This document shows, one piece after another, positions 17,932 to 25,833 of a stretch of DNA of 48,516 bases. The notes under the pieces were generated by a model. The model did no database searches. It saw nothing but the letters and a program-made list of their open reading frames with translations, and had not been told where the DNA came from. Source of the stretch: a virus. The first letter of the stretch is position 1, and each line of letters starts with the position of its first letter. A program made the position numbers and the translations under genes. The stretch is from the IMG/VR virus record IMGVR_UViG_3300050120_000007, positions 1 to 48,516 of that record. The stretch is one strand, 5' to 3'.

Positions 17932-20172
17932 TTATTGCGCCGTGGGAGAGCTAGTAGACTGTGCATTGGCACTAGCTTTGGCGGATAGGCTTTTCAGCGC
18001 GAGGTCTTGAGACGCCTCGGCTTGATCTTGGTCATGTTGATGTTTGATGACGTCCATCTTCATAGAGTGGTGATCTTTGGCCATATTATGGGCCAACTGA
18101 GCACGTTGGATATCATGTTCATCAAGTTTCTGAGCGCCGTCTAGGAGCAATTTCAAGGCGTCAAGGTCATTCGGGGTTTCAGTCCCGCGATCTTGGTTGA
18201 GCGCCGTGATACGCTTCGTTTCAGCGTCATAAGATTGAATTTCGAGCTTCTTGAACTCAATAGTCTTGTCTTGCTTGAGTGCTTGGTTTTCTTGCGTCAG
18301 CTGCTGGATAGTTGCAGCAGCCTGAGCGGCAGCTTGTTGAGCCTGGATAGCAGGCACCGGAGGCGGTGCGCCGTCTTTTTCATCAAGCAGTTGGGGCGGA
18401 ATGGTCTTCTTAAGACGTTCAGCCAGCTCTTCAGCGCCCGGCCAGTCTTGAGCTTTAACAACCAGGTCACCAGCGACTTGCATCAGTTCTGGGAAGACCT
18501 GAATGGCATCCATCATAGCCTGAGCAGCCTCAACCCGACGGGTCGTATAAGACGTACCAGTACTGAGGGCGACATCGAAGACACCAGCACCCAAATCGAC
18601 TGAATGAGGGTCCATTGGATCGTTGATGCGTTGGAACTTCACAGCCTCGTCAGCCCCGATCAGACGGATAACACGAGTGCCATCGTAGATTTGGGGGATC
18701 AGTTGGTTGATGACGTCCCCACCCTCAAGAAGAGCAGCGTCCGCATTGTCATAGTAGGTCTGAGATGCGACGTCGCCTTCATGTTGGCGGTTCATGATTG
18801 CCTTACCGGACGTCTCGTTAGAGCGCATACCGAGGCTGGCGTCTTGAATGCCGGACACATCTTTCATGTCCTGCGTGTTCATACCAACTTCTTGGAAGAT
18901 GGCATTCTGAGCTGCAGGAGGTTCGATCCGTTGGATGTTCTGCCCGATTATCGCTTCATCATTCACGATGAGCAAGGGGTCCCGGGTCAGGTGAGCCTTA
19001 CGGAAGGCCTCCTGCCTGCCTTCAACGGCAGATTGGGTGGCCAGCCACTGCGCCTTAGGGGCGTAACCTAACTGTTCAGCGGCGATAGACCGCCAGAAGT
19101 TCTTAAGACGAGCAGGGTCTTTCATGAACCTGACGAGCCCATAACGAACACGGCGGCCAGCAACGTTAACGATGCGACCTGACATCCGAATAATCGGAAG
19201 CCTGTTCAAGCGGTATTCGTAAGGGCCCGCCAGGATTTCGGTACCAGTGCAATAGTGCATCTGAGCATATTTGCACCAGACCAAACGCGTCTTAGTGGGA
19301 GCACCATGAGTCTCAATCATCTTGTCGATGTTGGTCTCATCGATCTCGTACATCTGACCAGACTCGAATAGAGCCAAGGTCTTCTGACGTTCGATCATCC
19401 TCCAGTACTCGGTGACTCGATAGGACTCTTCATCCTGCCAGCCGGCCAGAGTAACACGGTCGATCTTATCAGTCTCAAGGAGGTTAGAGCCACCAGCAGC
19501 CTGAGGCCACTTACGACTGAACTCATCCTTGGGAATACGGTCATCAACAAAGACACGCTTGGCGTCTCTGCCGGTGGGGTCAACCGAGAAGCGGTCCCAG
19601 ACGGTCGCCATCACGTCCTCGATGGGACGGATGAAGATGTCTTGATCGAACACGTCGTCTCTAGCGTACTCCACTGTAACTTTGTAAGCGCCGTCCCCGC
19701 ATTGGATCATGCTTTCAAAGGCCTGATCATAAGACCGAGACGCACGACTTTGCATCTCAATACCACGAACTAGGTCTTCCCGCACATCGGCTACGTCGGT
19801 GTCACCATCATTAGACGGAACGACCTTGATGGCCTTCTGTGACTCACGCCAGTCACCCACGAGTTGGGCAGTGAACTGGGGAATAGTATTGATAACCAGG
19901 CAGGGAAGGCCTTTCCGTTGCTGCAGAACCACAGGGTCCCATTGCTCTCCAGCAGCGAAGCGAAGATCGTCAATTGCTTCGTAGCGGTTGATACGGTCAA
20001 AGTCGACGTCAGCTTGATATTGTTCGCGCATGTCAAGGATGAACTGCTCAGCACTGTCGAAGCCTTCCGGTACATAGTCTTTCTTTACCGGTGTGGCTTC
20101 AATCAGCTCCGGTCGACGAAGGTTCTGCTTTTCAGGGCTCACCTTCTTAGTGTCGAAGTCAGTTATTGACAT
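17932..20172 (-). CDS. Portal protein (P22 gp1-like)
   Basis: A 746-residue portal that forms the dodecameric DNA entry ring. Length is close to P22 portal (725). A family-type segment, GIQDASLGMRSNETSGKAI, occurs in the middle. The C-terminus is a Gln/Ala-rich helix (AIQAQQAAAQAAATIQQLT) resembling the portal barrel. I chose ATG 20172, which overlaps the terminase stop as TAATG, over an in-frame ATG at 20184. The gene lies between large terminase and scaffold. Confidence 0.88.
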   Translation of the reverse strand: MSITDFDTKKVSPEKQNLRRPELIEATPVKKDYVPEGFDSAEQFILDMREQYQADVDFDRINRYEAIDDLRFAAGEQWDPVVLQQRKGLPCLVINTIPQFTAQLVGDWRESQKAIKVVPSNDGDTDVADVREDLVRGIEMQSRASRSYDQAFESMIQCGDGAYKVTVEYARDDVFDQDIFIRPIEDVMATVWDRFSVDPTGRDAKRVFVDDRIPKDEFSRKWPQAAGGSNLLETDKIDRVTLAGWQDEESYRVTEYWRMIERQKTLALFESGQMYEIDETNIDKMIETHGAPTKTRLVWCKYAQMHYCTGTEILAGPYEYRLNRLPIIRMSGRIVNVAGRRVRYGLVRFMKDPARLKNFWRSIAAEQLGYAPKAQWLATQSAVEGRQEAFRKAHLTRDPLLIVNDEAIIGQNIQRIEPPAAQNAIFQEVGMNTQDMKDVSGIQDASLGMRSNETSGKAIMNRQHEGDVASQTYYDNADAALLEGGDVINQLIPQIYDGTRVIRLIGADEAVKFQRINDPMDPHSVDLGAGVFDVALSTGTSYTTRRVEAAQAMMDAIQVFPELMQVAGDLVVKAQDWPGAEELAERLKKTIPPQLLDEKDGAPPPVPAIQAQQAAAQAAATIQQLTQENQALKQDKTIEFKKLEIQSYDAETKRITALNQDRGTETPNDLDALKLLLDGAQKLDEHDIQRAQLAHNMAKDHHSMKMDVIKHQHDQDQAEASQDLALKSLSAKASANAQSTSSPTAQ

Positions 20173-21581
20173 TAAGCCATCCATCCTGTTGGTGTGTCGC
20201 GGACAGACTCAAACGATGAGTACTCGTCCTGTTTGGTTTTGTCGATCACGTCTGGGTCTGTTCGTTGGATACGTCGTCCAGCGATCTTGTCAAAAAGCTT
20301 GGTGAGACCCCAAACCAAGGCATCGACTCGGTCTGGACTTCCATTGGATATGGATCGTAGGTTGTCGATGGAGAACATACACATTTGATCTTCGAGCTTG
20401 TCGAATTGTCCAACGTGATGTACCCGACCTTGCTCGTAGAGAGCTGAGATCGGTTCCGCTCTGACCACCTTACCACGGCTTGCATGTACTAGCTCCACTG
20501 GGACGGATCGATCAACCGCCTTGATTGTGCTAAGGACCATGTCACCGCCCTGATTTTTCTCGGCGATGATTTTGTCCGCTGCCCAAGACCGGAAGAGCGA
20601 GACTGCTTTACGGGCCCAGTCCTCAGGGCTGCCACGAATTGTTCCATCCTCAAGGACATAACCTCTGGCGTAACCATCTTTGTCACGGGCTAGACCGACA
20701 ACGACAATACCATGCTCGTCACTTCCCTCATTATTTGAGACCGCAGGGTCGACGGCAACGTAGACTCGTTCAAGATCGATAGTAAGTTCAGTAAGCCGAC
20801 CCTTATCGATTGTCTCTCGGTTCCAGAGAGCGCCTGGGATGTCTTCGAGGATTTCTCCTGCGAGTTCTTGTCGTCCAAGGCGAGTACCCCCGTACTGTTC
20901 ATAGAGCTGCTTGATTGTGTTAGACGCCAAGTTAGCCTTGTTGTCCATCGTGGCACCCATGGTGACCACTGTGTCAACGTCAGCTCTTAGCTTCTTAATG
21001 AGTGGTAGTGGACGCGGGGTCGTCGTGACCAGCGCCTGTGGGTGAAGACCCAAACGTAAGCCGAATTGAAGCTGGTTCCAAGTCTCCTGCATGTAGCGAA
21101 ACTTGGCAAGCTCGTCAACCCAGGCGAAGTGATGTTGAGGACCACGCAACTGATCAGGCTCAGTAGCATTGTAGCACCAGGCCGTACTGCCGTTGGGCCA
21201 TGACAGTCGACGGTTTGTAGGTGACCAGTTATCTGGAGTTAGGGTCGGATCGCAATTGATGATACCGCTGTCGCCCAGGATCATAACATCGCGGGCATCG
21301 GCTGCGGTCTCGGCAACGAGGGCAATACGGCAACCTGGGAACTCCAGGGCTTTCTGTCTGATCCACTCGGCCCCCATTCGGGTCTTCCCAAAACCGCGGC
21401 CGGCCATGACTAGCCAGGTATTCCACTCGCGGTCGGTTGGGGCCTTTTGGTTCTCGCGGGCCCAGAAATCCCAGTCCCACTTAAGCTGTGCCTTCTCCGC
21501 GTCCGTTAGGGAACTCAACAACGTTTCCCGCTCCTGCTCGCTTAGCGAGCTGAGATATTCTGCTGGTGAAATCAGTTGCAT
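20172..21581 (-). CDS. Terminase large subunit (packaging ATPase/nuclease)
   Basis: A 469-residue motor protein. The Walker A motif is GRGFGKT (residues 61-67). HHFAWVDELAKF is the likely Walker B plus catalytic acid. The C-terminal nuclease domain contains VAVDPAVSNN (first acidic residue) and KIIAEKNQGG (second). Function: ATP-driven packaging and cutting of concatemeric DNA into the portal. The start ATG at 21581 lies 101 bp inside the small-terminase gene. No later in-frame ATG would preserve the Walker motif. Confidence 0.95.
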   Translation of the reverse strand: MQLISPAEYLSSLSEQERETLLSSLTDAEKAQLKWDWDFWARENQKAPTDREWNTWLVMAGRGFGKTRMGAEWIRQKALEFPGCRIALVAETAADARDVMILGDSGIINCDPTLTPDNWSPTNRRLSWPNGSTAWCYNATEPDQLRGPQHHFAWVDELAKFRYMQETWNQLQFGLRLGLHPQALVTTTPRPLPLIKKLRADVDTVVTMGATMDNKANLASNTIKQLYEQYGGTRLGRQELAGEILEDIPGALWNRETIDKGRLTELTIDLERVYVAVDPAVSNNEGSDEHGIVVVGLARDKDGYARGYVLEDGTIRGSPEDWARKAVSLFRSWAADKIIAEKNQGGDMVLSTIKAVDRSVPVELVHASRGKVVRAEPISALYEQGRVHHVGQFDKLEDQMCMFSIDNLRSISNGSPDRVDALVWGLTKLFDKIAGRRIQRTDPDVIDKTKQDEYSSFESVRDTPTGWMA

Positions 21582-22002
21582 GTTCCTTCGTTAGTTGTTC
21601 AGTGCGAATGGCCTCACCATCCGGGCCAGAGATTTCCTGGCGGTCTTTGAAGATGCCGATTGTCTTACCGGCCAGTTCGATTGCCCTCAAGCGGTCTGGA
21701 GTCTTCTCATCACCTTCGATGATCTCCACCAACTTGTTCACAATGTAGTCTGCCTTGATCTCGGCTTTCTTTGTACGTTCTTCCATTCGACGACTGATCT
21801 CTTCACGAATGAGGGGATGTTGGGACAGACGGTTACCCAACTTCTGTGGATTGTCTGTAATGTAGGTTGACTGTCTGGCCGCTTCAGTGTATGACATGCA
21901 CATCATGTACTTGTCGATGAAGTCACGCATCTTGTGGGTTAGTTCTTTACCCTTATTGTTGGTGCCCTTACTGGGCTCCTTGTACACGTTAGCGAAGGGC
22001 AT
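21481..22002 (-). CDS. Terminase small subunit
   Basis: A 173-residue DNA-recognition subunit for packaging. The N-terminal half has a helix-turn-helix-like region (FIDKYMMCMSYTEAARQS) and KLGNRLSQHPLIREEISRRM, a pattern common in small terminases. The middle is helical (YIVNKLVEIIEGDEKTPDRLRAIELAGKTIG). It overlaps the large subunit by 101 bp in another frame. It probably selects the packaging start site. No cos or pac site could be identified by eye. Confidence 0.85.
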   Translation of the reverse strand: MPFANVYKEPSKGTNNKGKELTHKMRDFIDKYMMCMSYTEAARQSTYITDNPQKLGNRLSQHPLIREEISRRMEERTKKAEIKADYIVNKLVEIIEGDEKTPDRLRAIELAGKTIGIFKDRQEISGPDGEAIRTEQLTKEHATDFTSRISQLAKRAGAGNVVEFPNGRGEGTA

Positions 22003-22005
22003 CTA

Positions 22006-22194
22006 CTATGCAAACTCCCCTATGTACGTTGCATTGCACGTAACCGATCCCCGGTTGAGGTGATTAGACACCAAATCATTAGTGACTATCGCAGCCGCCT
22101 TTTCACACTGTGCTTGAGACTCGAAGCCTCCTACAATCTCAGCATGAGGACCGCTAGCTGTTAAGACACAAACGATCAGTAACCAGATGGGCAT
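22006..22194 (-). CDS. Small exported protein
   Basis: A 62-residue protein that starts the late leftward operon. An AGGAG motif lies 6 nt before ATG 22194; a second ATG at 22197 is too close to it. The N-terminal segment (PIWLLIVCVLTASG) is a signal peptide or membrane anchor. The mature part (VGGFESQAQCEKAAAIV ... GSVTCNATYIG) has two cysteines that could form a disulphide in the periplasm. No family was recognised. It ends 4 bp before the small-terminase start. Confidence 0.55.
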   Translation of the reverse strand: MPIWLLIVCVLTASGPHAEIVGGFESQAQCEKAAAIVTNDLVSNHLNRGSVTCNATYIGEFA

Positions 22195-22222
22195 CATGCA
22201 CTCCTATTGGGGTCAATTCACT

Positions 22223-22251
22223 ATTATACCATTTATTAAGACACAATGCAA
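22223..22251 (-). promoter_or_regulatory. Leftward extended -10 promoter for the late operon
   Basis: On the minus strand TATAAT (22228-22223) is preceded by TGG, giving the extended -10 form TGnTATAAT. A weak -35 (TTGCAT, 22251-22246) sits 17 nt upstream. It lies just before the small exported protein and terminase genes, so it could drive late transcription directly. Confidence 0.55.
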
Positions 22252-22278
22252 TCTAAATCGTACTTTGGTGTCTTGGAA

Positions 22279-22293
22279 AGGCGCGAAGCGCCT
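22279..22293. other. Short GC hairpin between leftward promoters
   Basis: The inverted repeat AGGCGC-GAA-GCGCCT makes a 6-bp stem. In the leftward transcript it is followed by TTTCC, a very weak U-run. Placed between the two leftward promoters, it could attenuate transcripts from the distal one. Confidence 0.4.
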
Positions 22294-22389
22294 ATGTACA
22301 TCTTAAAGACTCTTAAAGAGACACATATTGATAATGTATTTTATAAGGAACATTGTTTATAATGTAACTCTCTAACACTCTATAGAGAT

Positions 22390-22418
22390 ATTATACTATT
22401 TCCCGCGACCTTTGTCAA
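22390..22418 (-). promoter_or_regulatory. Consensus sigma70 leftward promoter with operator-like palindrome
   Basis: On the minus strand TTGACA (22418-22413) and TATAAT (22395-22390) are both perfect consensus with a 17-nt spacer. The predicted start lies near 22383, inside the 10-bp palindrome CTCTATAGAG (22378-22387). A perfect promoter with a symmetric site over the start point suggests a strong but repressible leftward promoter. Confidence 0.75.
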
Positions 22419-22720
22419 CATAAAAATGCAACTCAGGCGAGATTATTTGCAATGACACTACCCCATCCGTTGATTTTTTATGTAGAGATTGAGATGGCCT
22501 TACACTCACGCGCACGTCAACTCGATTTCATGCACCCCCCGCACCCACCCCCGTTCATATACCGCGAGGGGGAGAGTGTTCACGCTTTCGTGATCGAATG
22601 TTGCAACACTGCAATACATTGCAATCAACGTGCAACAATACCAGGGCATTGTCGGGGGGTCGGCAACGGAACCGACCTCATAGCCCAGTGTCCTTCGGGA
22701 CCTATCAGGAGACTAGCCTA

Positions 22721-22966
22721 ATGGCTCGCTTAAACCCTAAGCGTCGCCGCATGGTCAAGCAAGCCGCGCTGTTTAACAGCATCGTGGCGGAACATGGCCC
22801 TGCGCATGACGATAGTTCTAAGCTGCAACGCGGAAGCCCTCGCACCTCGCAAGAGAAGATGGCCAACCGACTGCACATGAGAGCGCCTAGCTTTTCCAAT
22901 ATCGACGTTAAAGCTCCCGCTTGGATCAAGATTGGCGCCAAAAGCGTCTATCAAGGTCACAAATAG
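22721..22966 (+). CDS. Small basic protein, first rightward early gene
   Basis: An 81-residue protein, very basic at its N-terminus (MARLNPKRRRMVKQAA) and at the end. AGGAG lies 9 nt before ATG 22721. The leader holds two hairpins, including a UUCG tetraloop stem just upstream of the ribosome site. A basic early protein could bind nucleic acid or a host target. No family was recognised. Confidence 0.6.
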   Translation: MARLNPKRRRMVKQAALFNSIVAEHGPAHDDSSKLQRGSPRTSQEKMANRLHMRAPSFSNIDVKAPAWIKIGAKSVYQGHK

Positions 22967-23456
22967 ACTAGTCCCTGATCACGTAACTGTGACCGGGCTT
23001 CAGATTGACAATACCCTGTAACCCAAGGGAATATGGGTCCATAGCTAACTGTGTGTCCGAAAGGACCCGACCTAGTTCCAATCGGAACAGGTGTCACGTC
23101 TTTGGACGGGGCGAGACCCCAACGCTCACTCTATGTGGGCTGAACGGTCTTACCTCTACTCGCCAATGGTGACAACTGGACTAGGTGTGCACCGATAAGG
23201 TAGTCGTCAGGATTGCCGTTCCCAAATGGGTCAATTTCGGATCGCGGACTAAATCCGTCTCAACTGCGTGGGGGAACCCCGGAGTTCAGGGATTTAGCGA
23301 CCGTTGCAATGCGCTTGCGAGACTAGCAATCTCAATGGGCGACACACATTGCACGGTTCGCAGGAAGCCGCACAACAAGGTATGGGCCATAAGCTCCCCG
23401 TGCCGAATGTGCAACACGTTTAGTGTTGCTCTGACGGGATGCTCTTGGAGCGTCCC
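22967..23456 (+). ncRNA. Hairpin-rich non-coding stretch (possible structured RNA/leader)
   Basis: About 490 nt with no convincing gene but many compact hairpins on the plus strand. These include GTCC-GAAA-GGAC (23055-23066, GNRA-type loop), GTTCC-AATC-GGAAC (23075-23088), GGGG-CGAGA-CCCC (23108-23120), GGGG-GAA-CCCC (23270-23280) and GCAACAC-GTTTA-GTGTTGC (23411-23429). A final hairpin covers the next ribosome site. Short tetraloop stems at this density are typical of transcribed structured RNA. Parts resemble segments in the stretches at 24726-25182 and 26578-26939. It is unknown whether it acts as a leader, a stable RNA or an RNA decoy. Confidence 0.4.
23436..23456 (+). promoter_or_regulatory. 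Hairpin masking a ribosome binding site
   Basis: GGGATGCT (23436-23443) pairs with AGCGTCCC (23449-23456), with one T-G wobble and the loop CTTGG. The stem and loop contain the GGAG Shine-Dalgarno (23447-23450) and end exactly at the ATG of the next gene (23457). Folding would block initiation, so translation may be conditional or coupled. Confidence 0.6.
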
Positions 23457-23645
23457 ATGATCAGACAACAATTCCAACAAATCATCAAAGACTATGACCG
23501 TGGCCTGATCAGTCGGGCCTTCGCTGTCTATGGCTTAACCGTGCTATTGCTTGAAACGGCTGAGGAGGGTCTAGCGCCCTCTGATGTCGCGTTCATGCTT
23601 GGCCATCATCCCGCGCTGATACAGCGTTCTGAGGCCCTTCATTGA
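23457..23645 (+). CDS. Small helical early protein
   Basis: A 62-residue protein starting at ATG 23457, 6 nt after GGAG. An in-frame upstream ATG at 23439 lacks a ribosome site. Sequence features: amphipathic helices (MIRQQFQQIIKDYDRG), a hydrophobic middle (VYGLTVLLLETA) and a helix-turn-helix-like end (LAPSDVAFMLGHHPALIQRS). DNA binding is possible but unproven. Its translation start is folded into a hairpin. Confidence 0.55.
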   Translation: MIRQQFQQIIKDYDRGLISRAFAVYGLTVLLLETAEEGLAPSDVAFMLGHHPALIQRSEALH

Positions 23646-23866
23646 AGCCTCAACAATACATCGTGTGTTACAGTGACGCCAAGGGCACAAAGGTTCACAT
23701 CTATGGACCGTTTGTGTCTGACAGCATCGCTGCGGACTTTTGCGATGACCTTCCCGAGCCCGTCTCGGGACATAAGGGTATTAAGCCTCTGTCCACATAC
23801 ACACAACACGAAGTCCTTTTAGCGGCTGGTGAGATACTTCAAGCCCGCCAATCACAACCCGTATAA
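23642..23866 (+). CDS. Small hypothetical early protein
   Basis: A 74-residue protein beginning at TTG 23642, overlapping the previous stop as TTGA, which suggests translational coupling. It begins KPQQYIVCYSDAKGTKVHIYGPF, with a beta-like start, and ends in a helix (HEVLLAAGEILQARQSQ). No family was recognised. Confidence 0.5.
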   Translation: MKPQQYIVCYSDAKGTKVHIYGPFVSDSIAADFCDDLPEPVSGHKGIKPLSTYTQHEVLLAAGEILQARQSQPV

Positions 23867-23957
23867 CAATTACGGGCATCCCGTTAGACCAGCACTAAAC
23901 GTGACTGGAGCACATACCATAATGGTGTGTGTTTGGAACCTATTCGGGAACCTACAA

Positions 23958-24725
23958 ATGACCAAAGTTATCACTTCAGCCGCTGGTCTCGTTCTCCTTG
24001 ACAAGGATGAACAGATTGCGAACCAAGACGCCGTTCGGACGCACCTTCTGTCTGCGGACACGATGGTCCATTCTGCTGGCGTCCAAGCCCTGTTCCACGC
24101 CTCAATCCACGGTAACACGGGTTTGATGCGTCGTCTGCTGATCGACGTGATCAGCGACACCATGGGCTATCGTCGTCAAGGTCTCATCTCGTGGATGCGC
24201 AAGCACTCCCCGATGGAACTCGTCGGCAAGGAGATCAAGCTCACCGGCATGATCGAGAGCGAAGCTCAGCGCAAGCTGATGCTCGAAATGTTCCCCAACG
24301 AAGACCCGGCCCTATTCGTGGTCGGCGAACGTCGTCCGTTCCTCGTGGACGCGGCGAACGCTCAGTTCTTCGGCAAGGACAAGGCCAACGCCGAACAAGT
24401 CAAGCCGGTGTTCCAAGCCACCCTCCTGAGCCCCGTTTTCGCGGTGCAGAAGAAGTTCAACTCGGCTATCGAGAACACCGTCAACGGCAAGCCCGTGGAC
24501 ACCAGCAAGCCCTACTATGCGGGCAAGTACGGTGATCAGGTGGCCAAGGCCATGGAAGACATCAAGGCGATCCTTGACACGCTTCCGGCCGACGTGACCA
24601 AGGACGTGATCGAGGCGCAAGCCCGCATCAAGACCGACACCGAGTTCCTGGCGGCTGCTGCTGCGGCCCAAGAACCGGCCAACAAGGAAGATGACGGCGA
24701 ACCCAAAGAACGCCTCGTCGGCTAA
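23958..24725 (+). CDS. Highly codon-biased early protein, unrecognised family
   Basis: A 255-residue protein (ATG 23958, MTKVITSAAGLVLLDKDEQ). Several in-frame upstream starts exist but lack good ribosome sites. The coding region uses GC-ending codons heavily compared with neighbours (runs of AAG, GCC, GAC), a sign of strong expression. The protein looks helical, with a C-terminal Ala-rich, acidic end (FLAAAAAAQEPANKEDDGEPKE). It stands between two long structured non-coding stretches. No motif identifies its role. A DNA-binding or structural early protein is one option. Confidence 0.6.
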   Translation: MTKVITSAAGLVLLDKDEQIANQDAVRTHLLSADTMVHSAGVQALFHASIHGNTGLMRRLLIDVISDTMGYRRQGLISWMRKHSPMELVGKEIKLTGMIESEAQRKLMLEMFPNEDPALFVVGERRPFLVDAANAQFFGKDKANAEQVKPVFQATLLSPVFAVQKKFNSAIENTVNGKPVDTSKPYYAGKYGDQVAKAMEDIKAILDTLPADVTKDVIEAQARIKTDTEFLAAAAAAQEPANKEDDGEPKERLVG

Positions 24726-25182
24726 CTAGCGTGTTGCACCCCTGGTCGATTTCCCGCAACCTTTTGACTGGGGGTGCAGCATGTTCGCTTACTCTTACAC
24801 GACTACATGCGTGCGTGACGTTCGCCAACCTTTTCATACAGCATGTAGTCTTGTGAGCGCAAGCGGTACGCCCCCCAGCTTGCTTGCTGCTCAACGGCCC
24901 CCTCCCGGTTTTTACCGAATGACCCCAAGTCCCCCGACAGTGGGTCACGGCTGCTTTGGGAGGGGGCCACCCATGAGGCCATATCATTAGATGACTACAC
25001 AATCCTATCACATATCTAAACGCATCGGCTCACAGGCTGCGGTGCTGCAACGTGTGATTTGTGTCTGCAACGGCTCGTGACTGTGACCCAGCGCCAGATC
25101 AGACTAACGAAACCAGTGGTTTAGCGGCCACGGACGGACCTTCGTAATGTTGTGTGGTCTTCTAATCATATGGGAGGCTATG
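24726..25182 (+). ncRNA. Structured non-coding stretch with long stems and a three-way junction
   Basis: About 457 nt without a believable gene. There are three nested or successive stems on the plus strand. The first is TGCACCCC/GGGGTGCA (24735-24742/24771-24778). The second is GACTACATGC/GCATGTAGTC (24801-24810/24841-24850). The third is an 11-bp GGCCCCCTCCC/GGGAGGGGGCC (24896-24906/24958-24968), which encloses CGGT-TTTT-ACCG (24906-24917) and TGACCC/GGGTCA (24920-24925/24942-24947). Both early loops contain CAACCTTTT. The stretch after 24990 has only weaker pairing (AAACC-AGT-GGTTT near 25109). It is a candidate stable RNA or complex leader for the genes at 25183-26094. Confidence 0.5.
24896..24968 (+). 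ncRNA. Three-way-junction RNA-like fold
   Basis: An 11-bp perfect GC-rich outer stem encloses two further stems: CGGT-TTTT-ACCG directly after the outer 5' strand, and TGACCC/GGGTCA later. The 73-nt element has no long open frame of plausible sequence. The probability of such nested perfect pairing by chance is low, but it was assessed by eye only. Confidence 0.5.
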
Positions 25183-25395
25183 ATGAATGTTAGTCACTTG
25201 ACTAATGCTGAACTCTGTAAAGCTCTGGCCGACGCGGCTGAGTTTAATGAGGAGAAGGTCAGGGTCAAGCGTGAAATGTCAAGCATGTTCTCAGCACGCA
25301 ACAAGGCTCGTGTGGATGAGGTCATTGGCACACACGCTAGGTTCGCTCTTCTGTGCCGTGGAGAGTGCAGGCGTTTGCAAAAGGGAGGGGCGTGA
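25183..25395 (+). CDS. Small helical early protein
   Basis: A 70-residue protein. GGAGG lies 5 nt before ATG 25183; an ATG 3 nt earlier is too close. The sequence is helical (LTNAELCKALADAAEFNEEKVRVKREMS) with a basic end (CRRLQKGGA). Its stop overlaps the next ATG as TGATG. Part of a run of coupled small genes after the structured stretch. No family was recognised. Confidence 0.55.
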   Translation: MNVSHLTNAELCKALADAAEFNEEKVRVKREMSSMFSARNKARVDEVIGTHARFALLCRGECRRLQKGGA

Positions 25396-25625
25396 TGATC
25401 AAGGTTGTTGTTGACTATGGCGACAAGCAGAACCTCACGTTCTCCTGTCATTCATTCGCCCTCGGCATGGCTCGTTTCAAGTACGAGTGTGCTGTCTTCC
25501 GTCTCAACATGATGATGGGCGGTAGTCCCGTTCAAAGTGTTGAATTGATTGAAGAAGATGGCAAGGCCATTCACAAGGTTGTGTGGTCTCCTGAGAAGGG
25601 CGACGTTACAGCGTCGTTAGATTGA
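25395..25625 (+). CDS. Small hypothetical early protein
   Basis: A 76-residue protein beginning MIKVVVDYGDKQN at ATG 25395, coupled to both neighbours by TGATG overlaps. GGAGG lies in the end of the previous gene. It is probably a small mixed alpha/beta protein (ALGMARFKYECAVFRLNMMMGG, SVELIEEDGKAIHKVVW). Function unknown. Confidence 0.55.
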   Translation: MIKVVVDYGDKQNLTFSCHSFALGMARFKYECAVFRLNMMMGGSPVQSVELIEEDGKAIHKVVWSPEKGDVTASLD

Positions 25626-25831
25626 TGTCAGATCGCATCGGTCTGGTTGGTGAACCTGAGTTTGAGACTGTTCGTGAACATGGGGGCGATTGTCCTCATG
25701 GTTACGTGACCGTTTGCAAGGCTGAGGGTTCAGGAATTGTGGGTTACGTTCCCTATGATGAGGTTGAGCGTGACACTCACGGTTTCTACATCAAGTCAAG
25801 CACAAAGTTCATTGACTCTGGAGGGCGTTAA
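25625..25831 (+). CDS. Small hypothetical early protein
   Basis: A 68-residue protein (ATG 25625, TGATG overlap). The sequence MSDRIGLVGEPEFETVREHG looks like a small beta-rich fold (GYVTVCKAEGSGIVGYVPYD). It precedes the KTSC-domain gene by 2 bp. No known family. Confidence 0.5.
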   Translation: MSDRIGLVGEPEFETVREHGGDCPHGYVTVCKAEGSGIVGYVPYDEVERDTHGFYIKSSTKFIDSGGR

Positions 25832-25833
25832 CA

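Larger units (their letters stand above)
22199..22720. promoter_or_regulatory. Divergent regulatory hub between leftward and rightward genes
   Basis: About 520 bp without a convincing gene. The left part (22200-22420) is AT-rich. It contains two leftward sigma70-like promoters, the palindrome CTCTATAGAG (22378-22387), a small GC hairpin (22279-22293), two copies of CTTAAAGA near 22302-22318, and two copies of ATAATGTA (22331-22338, 22359-22366). A plus-strand TATAAT at 22358-22363 lacks a clear -35 box. The right part (22560-22720) forms hairpins GGTCGG/CCGACC (22658-22663/22672-22677) and GTCC-TTCG-GGAC (22690-22701) in the leader of the first rightward gene. An origin of replication here is possible, but no direct evidence was seen. 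Confidence 0.6.

Noticed and set aside
22452-22721. 89-codon plus-strand frame ending in TAATG with the next gene
   Set aside because: Unusual composition (many Pro, His, Cys), no ribosome site, and it overlaps hairpins in the leader. The TAATG contact could be chance. Kept as non-coding.
22967-23456. tRNA genes in the structured early stretches
   Set aside because: Several hairpins were inspected, but no cloverleaf with a TTCGA-type T-loop and a CCA-ready acceptor stem was found.
23185-23460. 91-codon plus-strand frame in the structured stretch
   Set aside because: Runs through several perfect hairpins, no ribosome site, and protein-like features are absent.
24781-24990. 69-codon plus-strand frame
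   Set aside because: It covers the long stems and three-way junction. Sequence is Pro/Ser-rich without a ribosome site. More likely RNA structure.
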